A DNA stretch of 64,000 nt from Methylotenera_A sp040079935 (GTDB taxonomy: Bacteria; Pseudomonadota; Gammaproteobacteria; Burkholderiales; Methylophilaceae), in contig JBEBJI010000002.1 of NCBI GenBank assembly GCA_040079935.1, positions 124,001 through 188,000 on the forward strand. The letters run 5' to 3'. Below the pieces are notes generated by a model. The model made no database searches and had not been told where the DNA came from. It saw nothing but the letters and a program-made list of their open reading frames with translations. Each line of letters starts with the position of its first letter. Position 1 is the stretch's first letter. Below are positions 26,273-33,313 of this stretch, piece by piece. The position numbers and the translations under genes are program-made.

Positions 26273-28000
26273 CTAGTTAAAACCAGCCCTAACTTTGCCG
26301 TAAGCCGCCAGCAATTGCTGATGCATTTTGCTACCTTCCATGTTTGCACCTAAATTACCGAGGCCGAGATACTGTTCTTTTCGATTGATGAGTTTGTGCG
26401 CTTGTTGCAGCGTTTCTGCGCCGTACATCAGTTGCAAATTCTCCTCGAAAGGCCCGCTGCTGTCCATTTCTTCGTTCAATTGCACAATGTTAGAAATACA
26501 GCGATACACGCTGGCACGCGCAGCTGGAAGCTCGTTAAATTGCGCAATCCACGCACATCCGTCCAAAATATCGTCGGTGCTGTTGCACGCCAATGCAGCT
26601 AAGGTTTTCAGCTCGCCTACGCGCAAATCCACCCATGTAGTGTTGGGATCGGCACATAGGCCAATCAATGTCGTTACGGGCAATTCATCGGCTAAGTCTA
26701 GGTCTAGCAAGGTTTCCAGCAATTCGGCAGATTCTTTTTTGGTTAAATCTTGCAGTTTAATTGCAAAAAGGCGCACTAAATTTCCTACGGTGTTGTTTTC
26801 CCATTCGAGTTCTTCAACGGGGTAAATTTCACTCATGCCTGGCACAAAAATGCGGCAGGCGTACACGCCTAAATGCGTGAAATCGGCGATGTACATGTCT
26901 TTATCAAGCCCGTGTATCGTGCTCACGCACCAATCGTAATCTTCTTGCGTGGTGCTGCCAAAGTTCCAATCTGCAAATTCGTAATCTGGCGTGCTACTTA
27001 AAAACCCCCAGCTAATCACGCCGCTAGAATCGACAAAGTGAATCTCTAAGTTTTGTGAGTCGGCAATTTCTTCCATATCAAAACCTGGCGCAACAAAGCC
27101 TGTTAAGCTGCCAAGTGCGCGGCCTTGTAGTAGTTCGGTAAGCGCTCGTTCTAGTGCCACTTCAAAGCGCGGATGCGCACCAAAACTGGCAAAGCAGCCC
27201 TGATCTTGCGGGTGCAACAATGTGACGCACATCACAGGATATTTTCCGCCGAGTGAGGCGTCTTTAACCAAAATGCCATAGCCTGCTTTGCGTAAGCCCG
27301 CGATACCCGCCGCAATTCGCGGATAGCGGTTGATGACGTCTTCAGGCACATCGGGCAAGCAAATGCCTTCGCGGATTATTTTGTATTTAATGTCGCGCTC
27401 AAAAATCTCTGCCAGCGCCTGCGTACGAGCCTCCATCAGGGTGTTGCCCGCACTCATGCCATTGCTGACGTACAAATTGCCGATTAAATTCACAGGGAAT
27501 AATACGGTTTTGCCATCGCGCAAACGTGTGTAGGGAATCGCGCAAATGCCGCGCTCTTTATTGCCAGAATTCAAATCAATGAGCTGGCTGGCAATCGCTG
27601 TGCCTTCTGGATTGTAGAACTTTTGCAGCTCTGGTGTTAGCAATTCTTTTGGCCATTTATCGCCAGTCACTTTAAACCATTGTTCATTTGGATAATGCAC
27701 AAAGTCTTTATTAGCGATTTTTTCGCCCAAATAAAAGTGCGTCCAAAAATAATTGGTGCTTAAACGCTCAAAATATTCGCCCAAGGCACTTGCTCTGGCA
27801 GCCAATTGGGATGCGCCTTTGCCATTGGTGAATAAGCGCGTGCAATCTTTATCGATGACATGTACGGACCAAATGCCTTCAATTTCATTCAGCCATGATT
27901 TTTCTTCTACGTGAATATTGAGCGCCAATAATTTGGCTTGCAGTGTGGCGATAGAGGATTCGAGTGAGGCGTCTTTACTGGGTATAAAGGTTTCTGTCAT
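26273..28000 (-). CDS. ycaO: YcaO-domain protein, E. coli YcaO type
   Basis: The 575-residue protein matches E. coli YcaO in length and order. The ATP-binding YcaO core includes GKGASQLAARASALGEYFERLS and MEARTQALAEIFERDIKYKII, with the Glu-rich Mg/ATP sites. A C-terminal TPR-like helical region follows. E. coli YcaO is reported to assist RimO in methylthiolation of ribosomal protein S12; no rimO or azoline-peptide precursor lies nearby, so a RiPP role is unlikely. It is 62 bases downstream of dhaK. Confidence 0.92.
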   Translation of the reverse strand: MTETFIPSKDASLESSIATLQAKLLALNIHVEEKSWLNEIEGIWSVHVIDKDCTRLFTNGKGASQLAARASALGEYFERLSTNYFWTHFYLGEKIANKDFVHYPNEQWFKVTGDKWPKELLTPELQKFYNPEGTAIASQLIDLNSGNKERGICAIPYTRLRDGKTVLFPVNLIGNLYVSNGMSAGNTLMEARTQALAEIFERDIKYKIIREGICLPDVPEDVINRYPRIAAGIAGLRKAGYGILVKDASLGGKYPVMCVTLLHPQDQGCFASFGAHPRFEVALERALTELLQGRALGSLTGFVAPGFDMEEIADSQNLEIHFVDSSGVISWGFLSSTPDYEFADWNFGSTTQEDYDWCVSTIHGLDKDMYIADFTHLGVYACRIFVPGMSEIYPVEELEWENNTVGNLVRLFAIKLQDLTKKESAELLETLLDLDLADELPVTTLIGLCADPNTTWVDLRVGELKTLAALACNSTDDILDGCAWIAQFNELPAARASVYRCISNIVQLNEEMDSSGPFEENLQLMYGAETLQQAHKLINRKEQYLGLGNLGANMEGSKMHQQLLAAYGKVRAGFN

Positions 28001-28040
28001 GGTTAAAGCTTAAAATAATTAAGCCGACAGAATAACATGC

Positions 28041-28070
28041 GTCGCTAAAAATGGCTTAAAAGTTAGCGAC
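28041..28070 (-). terminator. Hairpin at the end of dhaK (weak terminator candidate)
   Basis: A perfect 8-bp inverted repeat (GTCGCTAA at 28041-28048 and TTAGCGAC at 28063-28070) encloses 14 bases and overlaps the dhaK stop codon at 28063. No T-tract follows on the minus strand, so factor-independent termination is doubtful. It may protect the dhaKL transcript end. Confidence 0.35.
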
Positions 28071-29052
28071 CCCAGCGCAATGCAGGTGTGTGCACGGGGC
28101 TGTCCCAATGTGTGGCAATTTCATCATCCAACAAGCACACGGTAATCGATGCGCCAGCCATATCTAGCGCGGTGGTGTAGTTGCCTACGAGTGAGCGCGT
28201 AATTTGTAAACCATGCGTGTTAAGTAGTTTTGCCGCGCTGTTGTAGAGCAAATAAAGTTCCATCAGCGGCGTTGCGCCAAAGCCGTTCACCAGCAGCAAA
28301 ATCTCGCTATTTTTAGCAGGTTTTAAGTCAGCAATAATCGCTTCGACCATATCTTTTACAATCGCATCTGCATCGCGCATGGCTTCCCGCTTGCGCCCTG
28401 GCTCGCCGTGTATGCCGACGCCCATTTCGATTTTATTGTCGCCAATATCAAAAGTAGGGCGGCCTGCGGCAGGCACGGTGCAACTGGTTAAAGCTACGCC
28501 AATGCTGGCTGTGCGGCTATTTACTTTATCGCCAAGTGCTTTGCAGGCGGCTAAATTTGCACCAGTTTCGGCGAGGCTACCGACGCATTTTTCGACGATG
28601 ACTGTGCCTGCCACGCCGCGTCGGCCTGTGGTGTAGGTGCTGTTAATCACGGCGCAATCGTCGCTTGTCAAAACTGTGGCATGTTCAAAAGCCAGCATTT
28701 CTGCCGCCATTTCAAAATTCATTACGTCCCCAGCATAATTTTTGACAATAAATAAAATGCCTTTATCCGCATGCGCGGCCTCTGCCGCGGCAAGTATTTG
28801 ATCTGGCGTTGGCGAGCTAAACACATGGCCAGGACAAGCCGCATCGAGCATGCCGTAGCCAATATAACCCGCGTGCAATGGCTCGTGGCCAGAGCCGCCA
28901 CCAGAGATAATCGCGACTTTATTGTTAGCTATATTTTTACGCGTTAAAAAGTTAGGGTCGAGGTGCAATGTAACTAAATCGCTGTGCGCTGCGGCAAAGC
29001 CAGAAAGGCTTTCTACTAAGATGTTATCGACTTTATTAATGAATTTTTTCAC
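28063..29052 (-). CDS. dhaK: Dihydroxyacetone kinase subunit DhaK
   Basis: DhaK binds dihydroxyacetone covalently through a histidine hemiaminal. The 329-residue protein shows VAIISGGGSGHEPLHAGYIGYGMLDAA at the substrate site and GVGIHGEPGRKREAM with the His that forms the adduct. The gene starts one base after the end of dhaL, the usual pair. The source of phosphate is not shown by the sequence: in PTS-type systems DhaM phosphorylates ADP bound to DhaL, while ATP-dependent fusions have DhaL in the same chain. No dhaM lies in the window. In a methylotroph it may scavenge dihydroxyacetone. Confidence 0.93.
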   Translation of the reverse strand: MKKFINKVDNILVESLSGFAAAHSDLVTLHLDPNFLTRKNIANNKVAIISGGGSGHEPLHAGYIGYGMLDAACPGHVFSSPTPDQILAAAEAAHADKGILFIVKNYAGDVMNFEMAAEMLAFEHATVLTSDDCAVINSTYTTGRRGVAGTVIVEKCVGSLAETGANLAACKALGDKVNSRTASIGVALTSCTVPAAGRPTFDIGDNKIEMGVGIHGEPGRKREAMRDADAIVKDMVEAIIADLKPAKNSEILLLVNGFGATPLMELYLLYNSAAKLLNTHGLQITRSLVGNYTTALDMAGASITVCLLDDEIATHWDSPVHTPALRWGR

Positions 29053-29053
29053 A

Positions 29054-29701
29054 CTATTTTTCTTTCAAAATCAAATCGCACACTGCATGTACCATCACTT
29101 GGCAGCTTTTTGCGCCAGGGTCTAAATGTCCTTTAGCGCGCTCGCCCAAGCCCGCCGCACGACCTTTGGTGGCCACTAAATCGCGTGTATATTCCAAGCC
29201 TTTATCAGCCGCATTTTTTACTTCTTTGCAGATTTCGGCAACGTTTTTGCCAAGCGCGGCGTTGTGCGTAAATGTGGTGGAAACTGGCACCAGCACATCC
29301 AGCATGGTTTTTTCGCCCACATTCGATTTGCCGCGCATCATCAGGCTTTGTACACCGTAGGCAAAGGCGGCAGCATTTTCTAGGTTGGCATTTATCTCGT
29401 TAATCTTAGTGTGATTTTCTTTTAAATATTTGGCCATGCCCATGGCAAAACTGGCGAATAACACGCCAGAAGCCCCGCCAATAGTGCTTAGCAACTTGGC
29501 GCCGATTTTTTGCAATGCTTCGTCAGGAGGCAAATTTTGCAATTCGTTGTACATGCCCGCAATAGCTTCAGAGCCGCGTTTTACGTTAATAAAATGGTCG
29601 CCATCACCAATCGCACGGTCCAGCGCCTCGATTTCATTTTCATTCGCGCAAATGGCAGCGTGAATAGCGTGTGTCGCAGATAAAATCAAATCAGTTTTCA
29701 T
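29054..29701 (-). CDS. dhaL: Dihydroxyacetone kinase subunit DhaL
   Basis: DhaL binds the nucleotide that donates phosphate to dihydroxyacetone on DhaK. The 215-residue all-helical protein has the Mg-binding aspartates in IEALDRAIGDGDHFINVKRG and the nucleotide-binding GGASGVLFASFAMGMAKYL. The C-terminal RAAGLGERAKGHLDPGA carries the conserved Gly-rich loop. The usual DGDTG reads DGDHF, which is common among DhaL proteins. It begins the dhaLK pair, with about 70 bases to the preceding small gene. Confidence 0.92.
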   Translation of the reverse strand: MKTDLILSATHAIHAAICANENEIEALDRAIGDGDHFINVKRGSEAIAGMYNELQNLPPDEALQKIGAKLLSTIGGASGVLFASFAMGMAKYLKENHTKINEINANLENAAAFAYGVQSLMMRGKSNVGEKTMLDVLVPVSTTFTHNAALGKNVAEICKEVKNAADKGLEYTRDLVATKGRAAGLGERAKGHLDPGAKSCQVMVHAVCDLILKEK

Positions 29702-29771
29702 ATCAATAGTTTAAAACGATAGTTAGATTTTTGCGATAGTGCTGGATGAAATAGTGTTGAATAGAATTAAG

Positions 29772-30113
29772 TTAATCGCAGCGTTTATAGCGCTCAATAT
29801 TTCCATCAGTGGTTTTGAGCGACAATTTACGGCGCGAAAGTTGCGTGATTTGATAGTGAAAAATACCGAGGTGTGTGGAGACAATCAGCCGTTTTTTCTC
29901 TAAATGCCAAGTGCCGAAATCGGCAGGACGTTGGTGCAAATAGGCACGAAATTCACGCTGACTTTCGTTAATTTCCAGCACAAATTCTTGATGAAACTCA
30001 GCGCTGGAAGTGGCGCACCAACTGCCTAGCAGTTGATTCTCTAACGATGGTTCAGCCGACGCCAAGCATGCGAAAAACAAAGAAAATATTGCAAAAATTT
30101 TGTTGTGCAACAT
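29772..30113 (-). CDS. Small secreted lipocalin-like protein of unknown function
   Basis: The 113-residue protein begins with a signal peptide (MLHNKIFAIFSLFFACLASA). The mature part reads LENQLLGSWCATSS..., then antiparallel strands such as EFVLEINESQREFRAYL and GTWHLEKKRLIVSTH, a small beta-barrel pattern like lipocalin-type DUF proteins. Cys at GSWC and KRCD at the end could form a disulphide. ATG 30113 is chosen because the signal peptide starts there; it begins one base after the stop of the DUF1304 gene. A longer frame reaches back to 30212 inside that gene. Confidence 0.7.
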   Translation of the reverse strand: MLHNKIFAIFSLFFACLASAEPSLENQLLGSWCATSSAEFHQEFVLEINESQREFRAYLHQRPADFGTWHLEKKRLIVSTHLGIFHYQITQLSRRKLSLKTTDGNIERYKRCD

Positions 30114-30114
30114 G

Positions 30115-30468
30115 TTAAACCAGCCACAACAATAGCAAGCCAAGTGCAGCGGGCAGCGCTTGAATATATAGGATTTTTTTGCCAACAGTGGCTGCGCCAT
30201 ATAATCCTGCAATCAAAACGCAGCTTAGAAAAAACGTCTGAGTTGCTACATCACCGCGCCATAAGCCCCACAACAAACCAGCTGCTAAAAATCCGTTATA
30301 TAAGCCTTGGTTAGCTGCCAAAACTTTGCTGGTTTTGGCGAAATCTGGCGTGAGTTTAAAGGTGCGCAAACCCAGCGGTTTGTCCCAAAATAACATTTCT
30401 AACACCAAAAAATACAGGTGCAACATAGCGACCAGTGCAATGACAATATTGGCAATAGTTGACATCAT
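30115..30468 (-). CDS. DUF1304-family membrane protein
   Basis: The 117-residue protein has four membrane spans. The pattern MLHLYFLVLEMLFWDKPLGLRTF followed by LAANQGLYNGFLAAGLLWGL is the DUF1304 signature as I know it; the family function is unknown. It is followed immediately by the small secreted gene and is probably cotranscribed with it. It is divergent from ppk2, with a palindromic element in the gap. Confidence 0.88.
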   Translation of the reverse strand: MMSTIANIVIALVAMLHLYFLVLEMLFWDKPLGLRTFKLTPDFAKTSKVLAANQGLYNGFLAAGLLWGLWRGDVATQTFFLSCVLIAGLYGAATVGKKILYIQALPAALGLLLLWLV

Positions 30469-30496
30469 TTATCCTTGAAAATAACTTAATTAAGAT

Positions 30497-30531
30497 GCTC
30501 TGCGATCCAATATCCATGCGGGTTGCAGGGC
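30497..30531 (+). repeat. 35-bp palindromic element, intergenic between DUF1304 gene and ppk2
   Basis: Arm GCTCTGCGATCC, loop AATATCCATGC, arm GGGTTGCAGGGC; the pairing extends outward by AT/AT to 30495-30533. It lies in the divergent promoter region, 28 bases from the DUF1304 start. Its right arm plus three bases (18 in all with the last loop bases) recurs exactly at 38593-38610. Confidence 0.9.
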
Positions 30532-30593
30532 ATGTGATAAATGGTTGTTTTGCGTATAAAATATTAACGTTAGCATAAGTGTAATGTGGGTGC

Positions 30594-30610
30594 TACGCAA
30601 GCGATGCGTA
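30594..30610. promoter_or_regulatory. Inverted repeat upstream of ppk2, possible operator
   Basis: A perfect 6-bp inverted repeat (TACGCA and TGCGTA) is separated by five bases and lies about 50 bases before the ppk2 start. Its size suits a dimeric repressor. No regulator gene is adjacent, so this is only suggestive. Confidence 0.3.
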
Positions 30611-30659
30611 AGAAATATTAATCTGTGTTAAATTAGCATTAATTATTTGAGGAAATAAC

Positions 30660-31472
30660 ATGGCCAATTTAGATACTTACCGAGTGAATGCTAAAAAGTT
30701 TTCGCTGAAAAATTTTGACAGCAATGATAAATCGGAACGCACGGGTGATAAGGTGCAAGATGCGTTATTGCTGGAAAAAATAGCAAGTGAAATCAATGCC
30801 TTGCAAGATATTCTCTACGCGCAACGCAAACACAAAATTTTACTCGTTTTGCAAGGCATGGATGCCAGTGGCAAAGATGGCACGGTGAAACAAGTGTTTA
30901 GCGCGTGCGATCCGCTGGGCATTCGGCTGGCCAGTTTTAGAGGTCCAACAGAAGATGAATTAGACCACGATTATTTGTGGCGGGTGCACCAAGTAGTGCC
31001 GAAAAAAGGCGAAATAACAGTGTTTAACCGCAGTCATTATGAAGATGTGCTGATTGTAAAAGTGCACGATTGGATTGATGATGCTGAATGTAAACGCCGC
31101 TTTGCGCAGATTAACGAGTTTGAGCGAATGCTCACCGAAACTGGTACCGTAATCATTAAATGTTATTTACACATTAGCAAAGCGGAGCAAAAATTGCGTT
31201 TGCAAGAGCGTTTGGATGACCCGACTAAAACCTGGAAATTTAACCCGAATGATTTAAATGAGCGCGATATATGGAGTAAATATATGGTGGCATACGAAAA
31301 CGCCATGAACGCGACCTCGACCGATTATGCGCCTTGGTATGTGGTGCCAGCGGATTCTAAAACTAATCGCAATTTGCTGATTTCTAAGTTGCTTTTAAAC
31401 GCGCTAAAAAACTTAAAACTCACTTATCCGCCAGTACCAGCAGAGTTTAAAACCATTAAAATTGCAGATTAA
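30660..31472 (+). CDS. ppk2: Polyphosphate:nucleotide phosphotransferase, PPK2 family
   Basis: PPK2 enzymes use polyphosphate to phosphorylate nucleoside mono- or diphosphates. The 270-residue single-domain protein has the Walker A motif GMDASGKDGTV, the lid-side FNRSHYEDVLIVKVH (Walker B-like) and the conserved FRGPTEDELDHDYLWRVH. Length and single domain suggest class I or III; I cannot decide between AMP and ADP as substrate. It stands alone with a GAGG ribosome site and ends at a hairpin (31488-31514). Confidence 0.93.
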   Translation: MANLDTYRVNAKKFSLKNFDSNDKSERTGDKVQDALLLEKIASEINALQDILYAQRKHKILLVLQGMDASGKDGTVKQVFSACDPLGIRLASFRGPTEDELDHDYLWRVHQVVPKKGEITVFNRSHYEDVLIVKVHDWIDDAECKRRFAQINEFERMLTETGTVIIKCYLHISKAEQKLRLQERLDDPTKTWKFNPNDLNERDIWSKYMVAYENAMNATSTDYAPWYVVPADSKTNRNLLISKLLLNALKNLKLTYPPVPAEFKTIKIAD

Positions 31473-31487
31473 TTGTCAAAGAAACAT

Positions 31488-31514
31488 GCTCTGAGAGGCA
31501 AAATACCCCAGAGC
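31488..31514 (+). terminator. Hairpin after ppk2, weak terminator
   Basis: GCTCTG and CAGAGC (extended by T/A to TGCTCTG and CAGAGCA) pair around a 15-base interior that also has GG/CC. There is no run of T after it, so termination is uncertain. The arms resemble the outer arms of the 35-bp palindromic family but the loop is different and shorter. Confidence 0.4.
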
Positions 31515-31528
31515 ACCCACTCTCTAAT

Positions 31529-31912
31529 TCATTTCGCCTCGTCAACCATCTGGATGGTTTTATCCTCAACCTCTTTAGCAACTTGGGCTAACCCTGCATC
31601 CTGAGATAGTGCCGAAAGCATTTGTACTGGCTTAATAAGGCCAATCATTGTTTTGCCTTTCTCAGTAAACACCGAGATACGACACGGCAGCGCCATATTC
31701 AGACGCATATCGGTTGACAGAACTTTTGCAGCCTGCCCCGGATTACAGACTTCAAAAACCTTGCACTGTTCATCAAATGCAACGCCTTTACTGCGAAGTG
31801 TGGTTCCCAAATCGTGGATATGCATTACCCCAAAGCCATAACGTTTAACGGCTGCTTCAAGGTCTGCCGACGCTTGGTCGAATGATTTGTCGGTTTCAAC
31901 TATGTAATACAT
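31529..31912 (-). CDS. DUF302 domain protein
   Basis: The 127-residue protein fits DUF302, a small alpha/beta domain of unknown function: YIVETDKSFDQASADLEAAVKRYGFGVMHIHDLG, then CKVFEVCNPGQAAKVLSTD and LPCRISVFTEKGKTMIGL. An AGAGGTGA ribosome site precedes ATG 31912. It lies at the end of the cassette-like block, but no attC site follows it, so it may be a resident gene or a cassette that has lost its site. No signal peptide is visible. Confidence 0.88.
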   Translation of the reverse strand: MYYIVETDKSFDQASADLEAAVKRYGFGVMHIHDLGTTLRSKGVAFDEQCKVFEVCNPGQAAKVLSTDMRLNMALPCRISVFTEKGKTMIGLIKPVQMLSALSQDAGLAQVAKEVEDKTIQMVDEAK

Positions 31913-31946
31913 GGGTCACCTCTATTGTTGTATTTAGATATACAGT

Positions 31947-31999
31947 GTTTGACATTAGGGACGCGCTTTAGTGCGTTACGCTTGATGAATGGGTTAGAT
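31947..31999 (-). repeat. attC-like recombination site, lacking its R' box
   Basis: On the minus strand ATCTAAC (31993-31999) is a good R'' box, followed by TCAAGCG and an L'-like TGTCAAAC. Where the other sites have GTTAGGC this one reads ACTGTAT (31940-31946), so the R' box is missing or mutated. It follows the gene at 32003-32272 and marks the downstream edge of the array. Confidence 0.6.
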
Positions 32000-32002
32000 A
32001 TG

Positions 32003-32272
32003 TTACTCACCAAACTCTTTTTTTATTCTTAACGCTTGTGGAAGTTGTTCATCTAGAGATTGACGATACTTGATACAGCCGCGCATGAATTGCGGCCACT
32101 CAGGAACTTGGGCAGTATTGTCGGTTTTTTCGGGTAATAATGACCATAAGTTGGGGTGATACCAACAGAGGTCATGACCAGAGCAATCTCGGTGTTCACG
32201 AATGCCAGTACGCAATTTTTTAACTTCAGTAATTAATTGCTCTTTGCTCATTGATTCAATGTCACTGTCCAT
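32003..32272 (-). CDS. Cassette-encoded hypothetical protein
   Basis: The 89-residue soluble protein contains MSKEQLITEVKKLRTGIREHRD followed by SGHDLCWYHPNLWSLLPEK, a combination I have seen in integron-cassette and plasmid hypotheticals. His, Cys and Trp residues cluster in the SGHDLCWYHP segment. No named domain or catalytic motif is clear. An AGAGG site precedes ATG 32272; a second start (MSKEQL) lies 21 bases later. It is flanked by attC-like sites at 31947-31999 and 32285-32342. Confidence 0.8.
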   Translation of the reverse strand: MDSDIESMSKEQLITEVKKLRTGIREHRDCSGHDLCWYHPNLWSLLPEKTDNTAQVPEWPQFMRGCIKYRQSLDEQLPQALRIKKEFGE

Positions 32273-32284
32273 AAGAACCTCTAG

Positions 32285-32342
32285 GCCTAACGTTTGAATT
32301 AAGTGGCGCTGTTAGGCGTCCCGCTTTAATGATGATTTAGGC
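32285..32342 (-). repeat. attC recombination site (58 bp)
   Basis: Outer boxes GCCTAAC (32285-32291, R' on the minus strand) and TTTAGGC (32336-32342, R'' with one mismatch). The inner part contains CGTTTGAATTAAG and GCGCTGTTAGGCG, as in the site at 32776-32833; 52 of 58 bases are the same. The stop codon of the DUF1398 gene lies within the R'' end, typical of tightly packed cassettes. Confidence 0.8.
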
Positions 32343-32744
32343 ATTTTGTGGTTTTGCACCAGGAAACCATTCAATGTGCTGGTCGCCCCCACGCCCCCAA
32401 TATGTAACGCGCTTGCCGCGCAAAAATGCAATGTAACCCTGAACGCCTGCAATCATGGCTCGTTTGGTGAAGTCTCGGTAATGCTGCCCATTTTGCTGGC
32501 TGTCAAGTATGGCAGCGCGAAGCTCTTGAACATTCAACTCACTTGCAACAGCAGGCAAGCTCTCATAATTGATTGAGGTTTTAATAACACCACCGGAGGC
32601 GCTGTAATAGGTTTTTTGTAGCGCCACATAATCGACGTGGTAATACTCAACACCTGTTTCTAATAACCTACGAACAACCTCAGGAAAGGGTATGCTTCCA
32701 TCAAGGGTTGCGCGGGCAGCTTCAGTAACAATTTTTGAATCCAT
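32337..32744 (-). CDS. DUF1398 family protein (cassette gene)
   Basis: The 135-residue protein matches DUF1398: ATLDGSIPFPEVVRRLLETGVEYYHVDYVALQKTYY near the start and GHYRDFTKRAMIAGVQGYIAFLRGKRVTYWGRGGDQH near the end. Databases sometimes call it phage envelope protein without evidence; the function is unknown. A GGAAGTGAT ribosome site precedes ATG 32744. The gene lies between two attC sites, so it is a complete cassette of about 491 bp. Confidence 0.9.
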   Translation of the reverse strand: MDSKIVTEAARATLDGSIPFPEVVRRLLETGVEYYHVDYVALQKTYYSASGGVIKTSINYESLPAVASELNVQELRAAILDSQQNGQHYRDFTKRAMIAGVQGYIAFLRGKRVTYWGRGGDQHIEWFPGAKPQNA

Positions 32745-32775
32745 ATCACTTCCAGTTTTCCATGGTGGGTATCAA

Positions 32776-32833
32776 GCCTAACGTTTGAATTAAGGAGCGC
32801 TGTTAGGCGTCCCGCTTGAATGATGGGTTAGGT
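32776..32833 (-). repeat. attC recombination site (58 bp)
   Basis: Outer boxes GCCTAAC (32776-32782) and GTTAGGT (32827-32833) are inverted, as R' and R'' should be on the minus strand. The interior has a second pair around GCGCTGTTAGGCG. It follows the DUF4287 gene directly. This is the best-formed of the sites. Confidence 0.85.
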
Positions 32834-32848
32834 TGAAACGTGACATTG

Positions 32849-33064
32849 CTATTTTCTTTGATTTGCTAGAGCGTAAGCGACGATTGCATTTGCATGTCCA
32901 TGTCCCATTTTGTGTTCTGTTTTAAGCCAGCTAACCATTTCCATGTGTTTCATATCTTTCAGGTTGCCCACAAGAGATAACCAATGGGCGATAGGCAGAC
33001 CGTACTTCTTCTCTATCGAAGGAAAATACGAGGCAGGGCCTTTGACATTTTCTTCAGATGACAT
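32849..33064 (-). CDS. DUF4287 small protein (cassette gene)
   Basis: The 71-residue protein has the DUF4287 pattern: GPASYFPSIEKKYGLPIAHWLSLVG followed by HMEMVSWLKTEHKMGHGHANAIVAYAL. The function is unknown. I chose ATG 33064 because it follows GAGGG and begins where the family begins; the frame is open back to 33118. It is the first cassette gene, with a box GTTAGGT on the minus strand at 33091-33097 upstream and a full attC site downstream. Confidence 0.88.
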   Translation of the reverse strand: MSSEENVKGPASYFPSIEKKYGLPIAHWLSLVGNLKDMKHMEMVSWLKTEHKMGHGHANAIVAYALANQRK

Positions 33065-33090
33065 ATCTAACCCTCTGTGATTGCTAATAA

Positions 33091-33127
33091 ACCTAACGGG
33101 GTGCGAGTTATGCGACACCCCGAATAA
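33091..33127 (-). repeat. Degenerate attC-like palindrome at the upstream edge of the cassette array
   Basis: On the plus strand ACCTAAC is followed by CGGGGTG, CGAGTTATGCGA and CACCCCG, a 7-bp perfect stem that continues partly inward. On the minus strand it ends in GTTAGGT, the expected cassette edge. A clear R'' box is not seen at the usual distance, so this may be a truncated attC or a different recombination target. Confidence 0.45.
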
Positions 33128-33301
33128 TTAAAGACATGCGTAGCATAAATTTAATTTTGAGCGGGCGCAAGTCGCGAAGCGGTGTTCGAATCAATGAAGG
33201 GATAGGGTCGCGTAGATCATCACGCTGAATAAACTTTAATAGCGCTTTAGTTGTGCAGTAGTTTCATGGTTTTAAGTAGATCATATTGGTAGTTAATTCG
33301 C

Positions 33302-33307
33302 TATAAT
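33302..33307 (+). promoter_or_regulatory. Possible -10 box of the histidine kinase gene
   Basis: A perfect TATAAT lies only six bases before the ATG at 33314, so transcription would begin at or next to the start codon, giving a leaderless message. The -35 region at a 17-base distance (33279-33284) is poor. No ribosome site precedes the start, which fits a leaderless message. Confidence 0.4.
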
Positions 33308-33313
33308 CGGCTC

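Larger units (their letters stand above)
31940..33127 (-). mobile_element. Integrase-less gene cassette array (CALIN-like)
   Basis: Three small genes of types often found in integrons (a short hypothetical, DUF1398 and DUF4287) are all on the minus strand, and each is followed by an attC-like site. Two sites are exactly 58 bp and identical at 52 positions, with outer boxes GCCTAAC and GTTAGGT or TTTAGGC. A third has lost one outer box and a degenerate palindrome marks the upstream edge. No integron integrase gene is in the window. Cassette lengths between sites are about 315, 491 and 339 bp. Confidence 0.8.

Noticed and set aside
26273..28000. YcaO gene as part of a RiPP (azoline peptide) cluster
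   Set aside because: Its length and C-terminal part match E. coli YcaO, and there is no precursor peptide, dehydrogenase or exporter nearby.
33165..33182. GTTCGAATC like a tRNA T-loop
   Set aside because: The flanking bases do not form a T-stem and no acceptor, D or anticodon arms are present.
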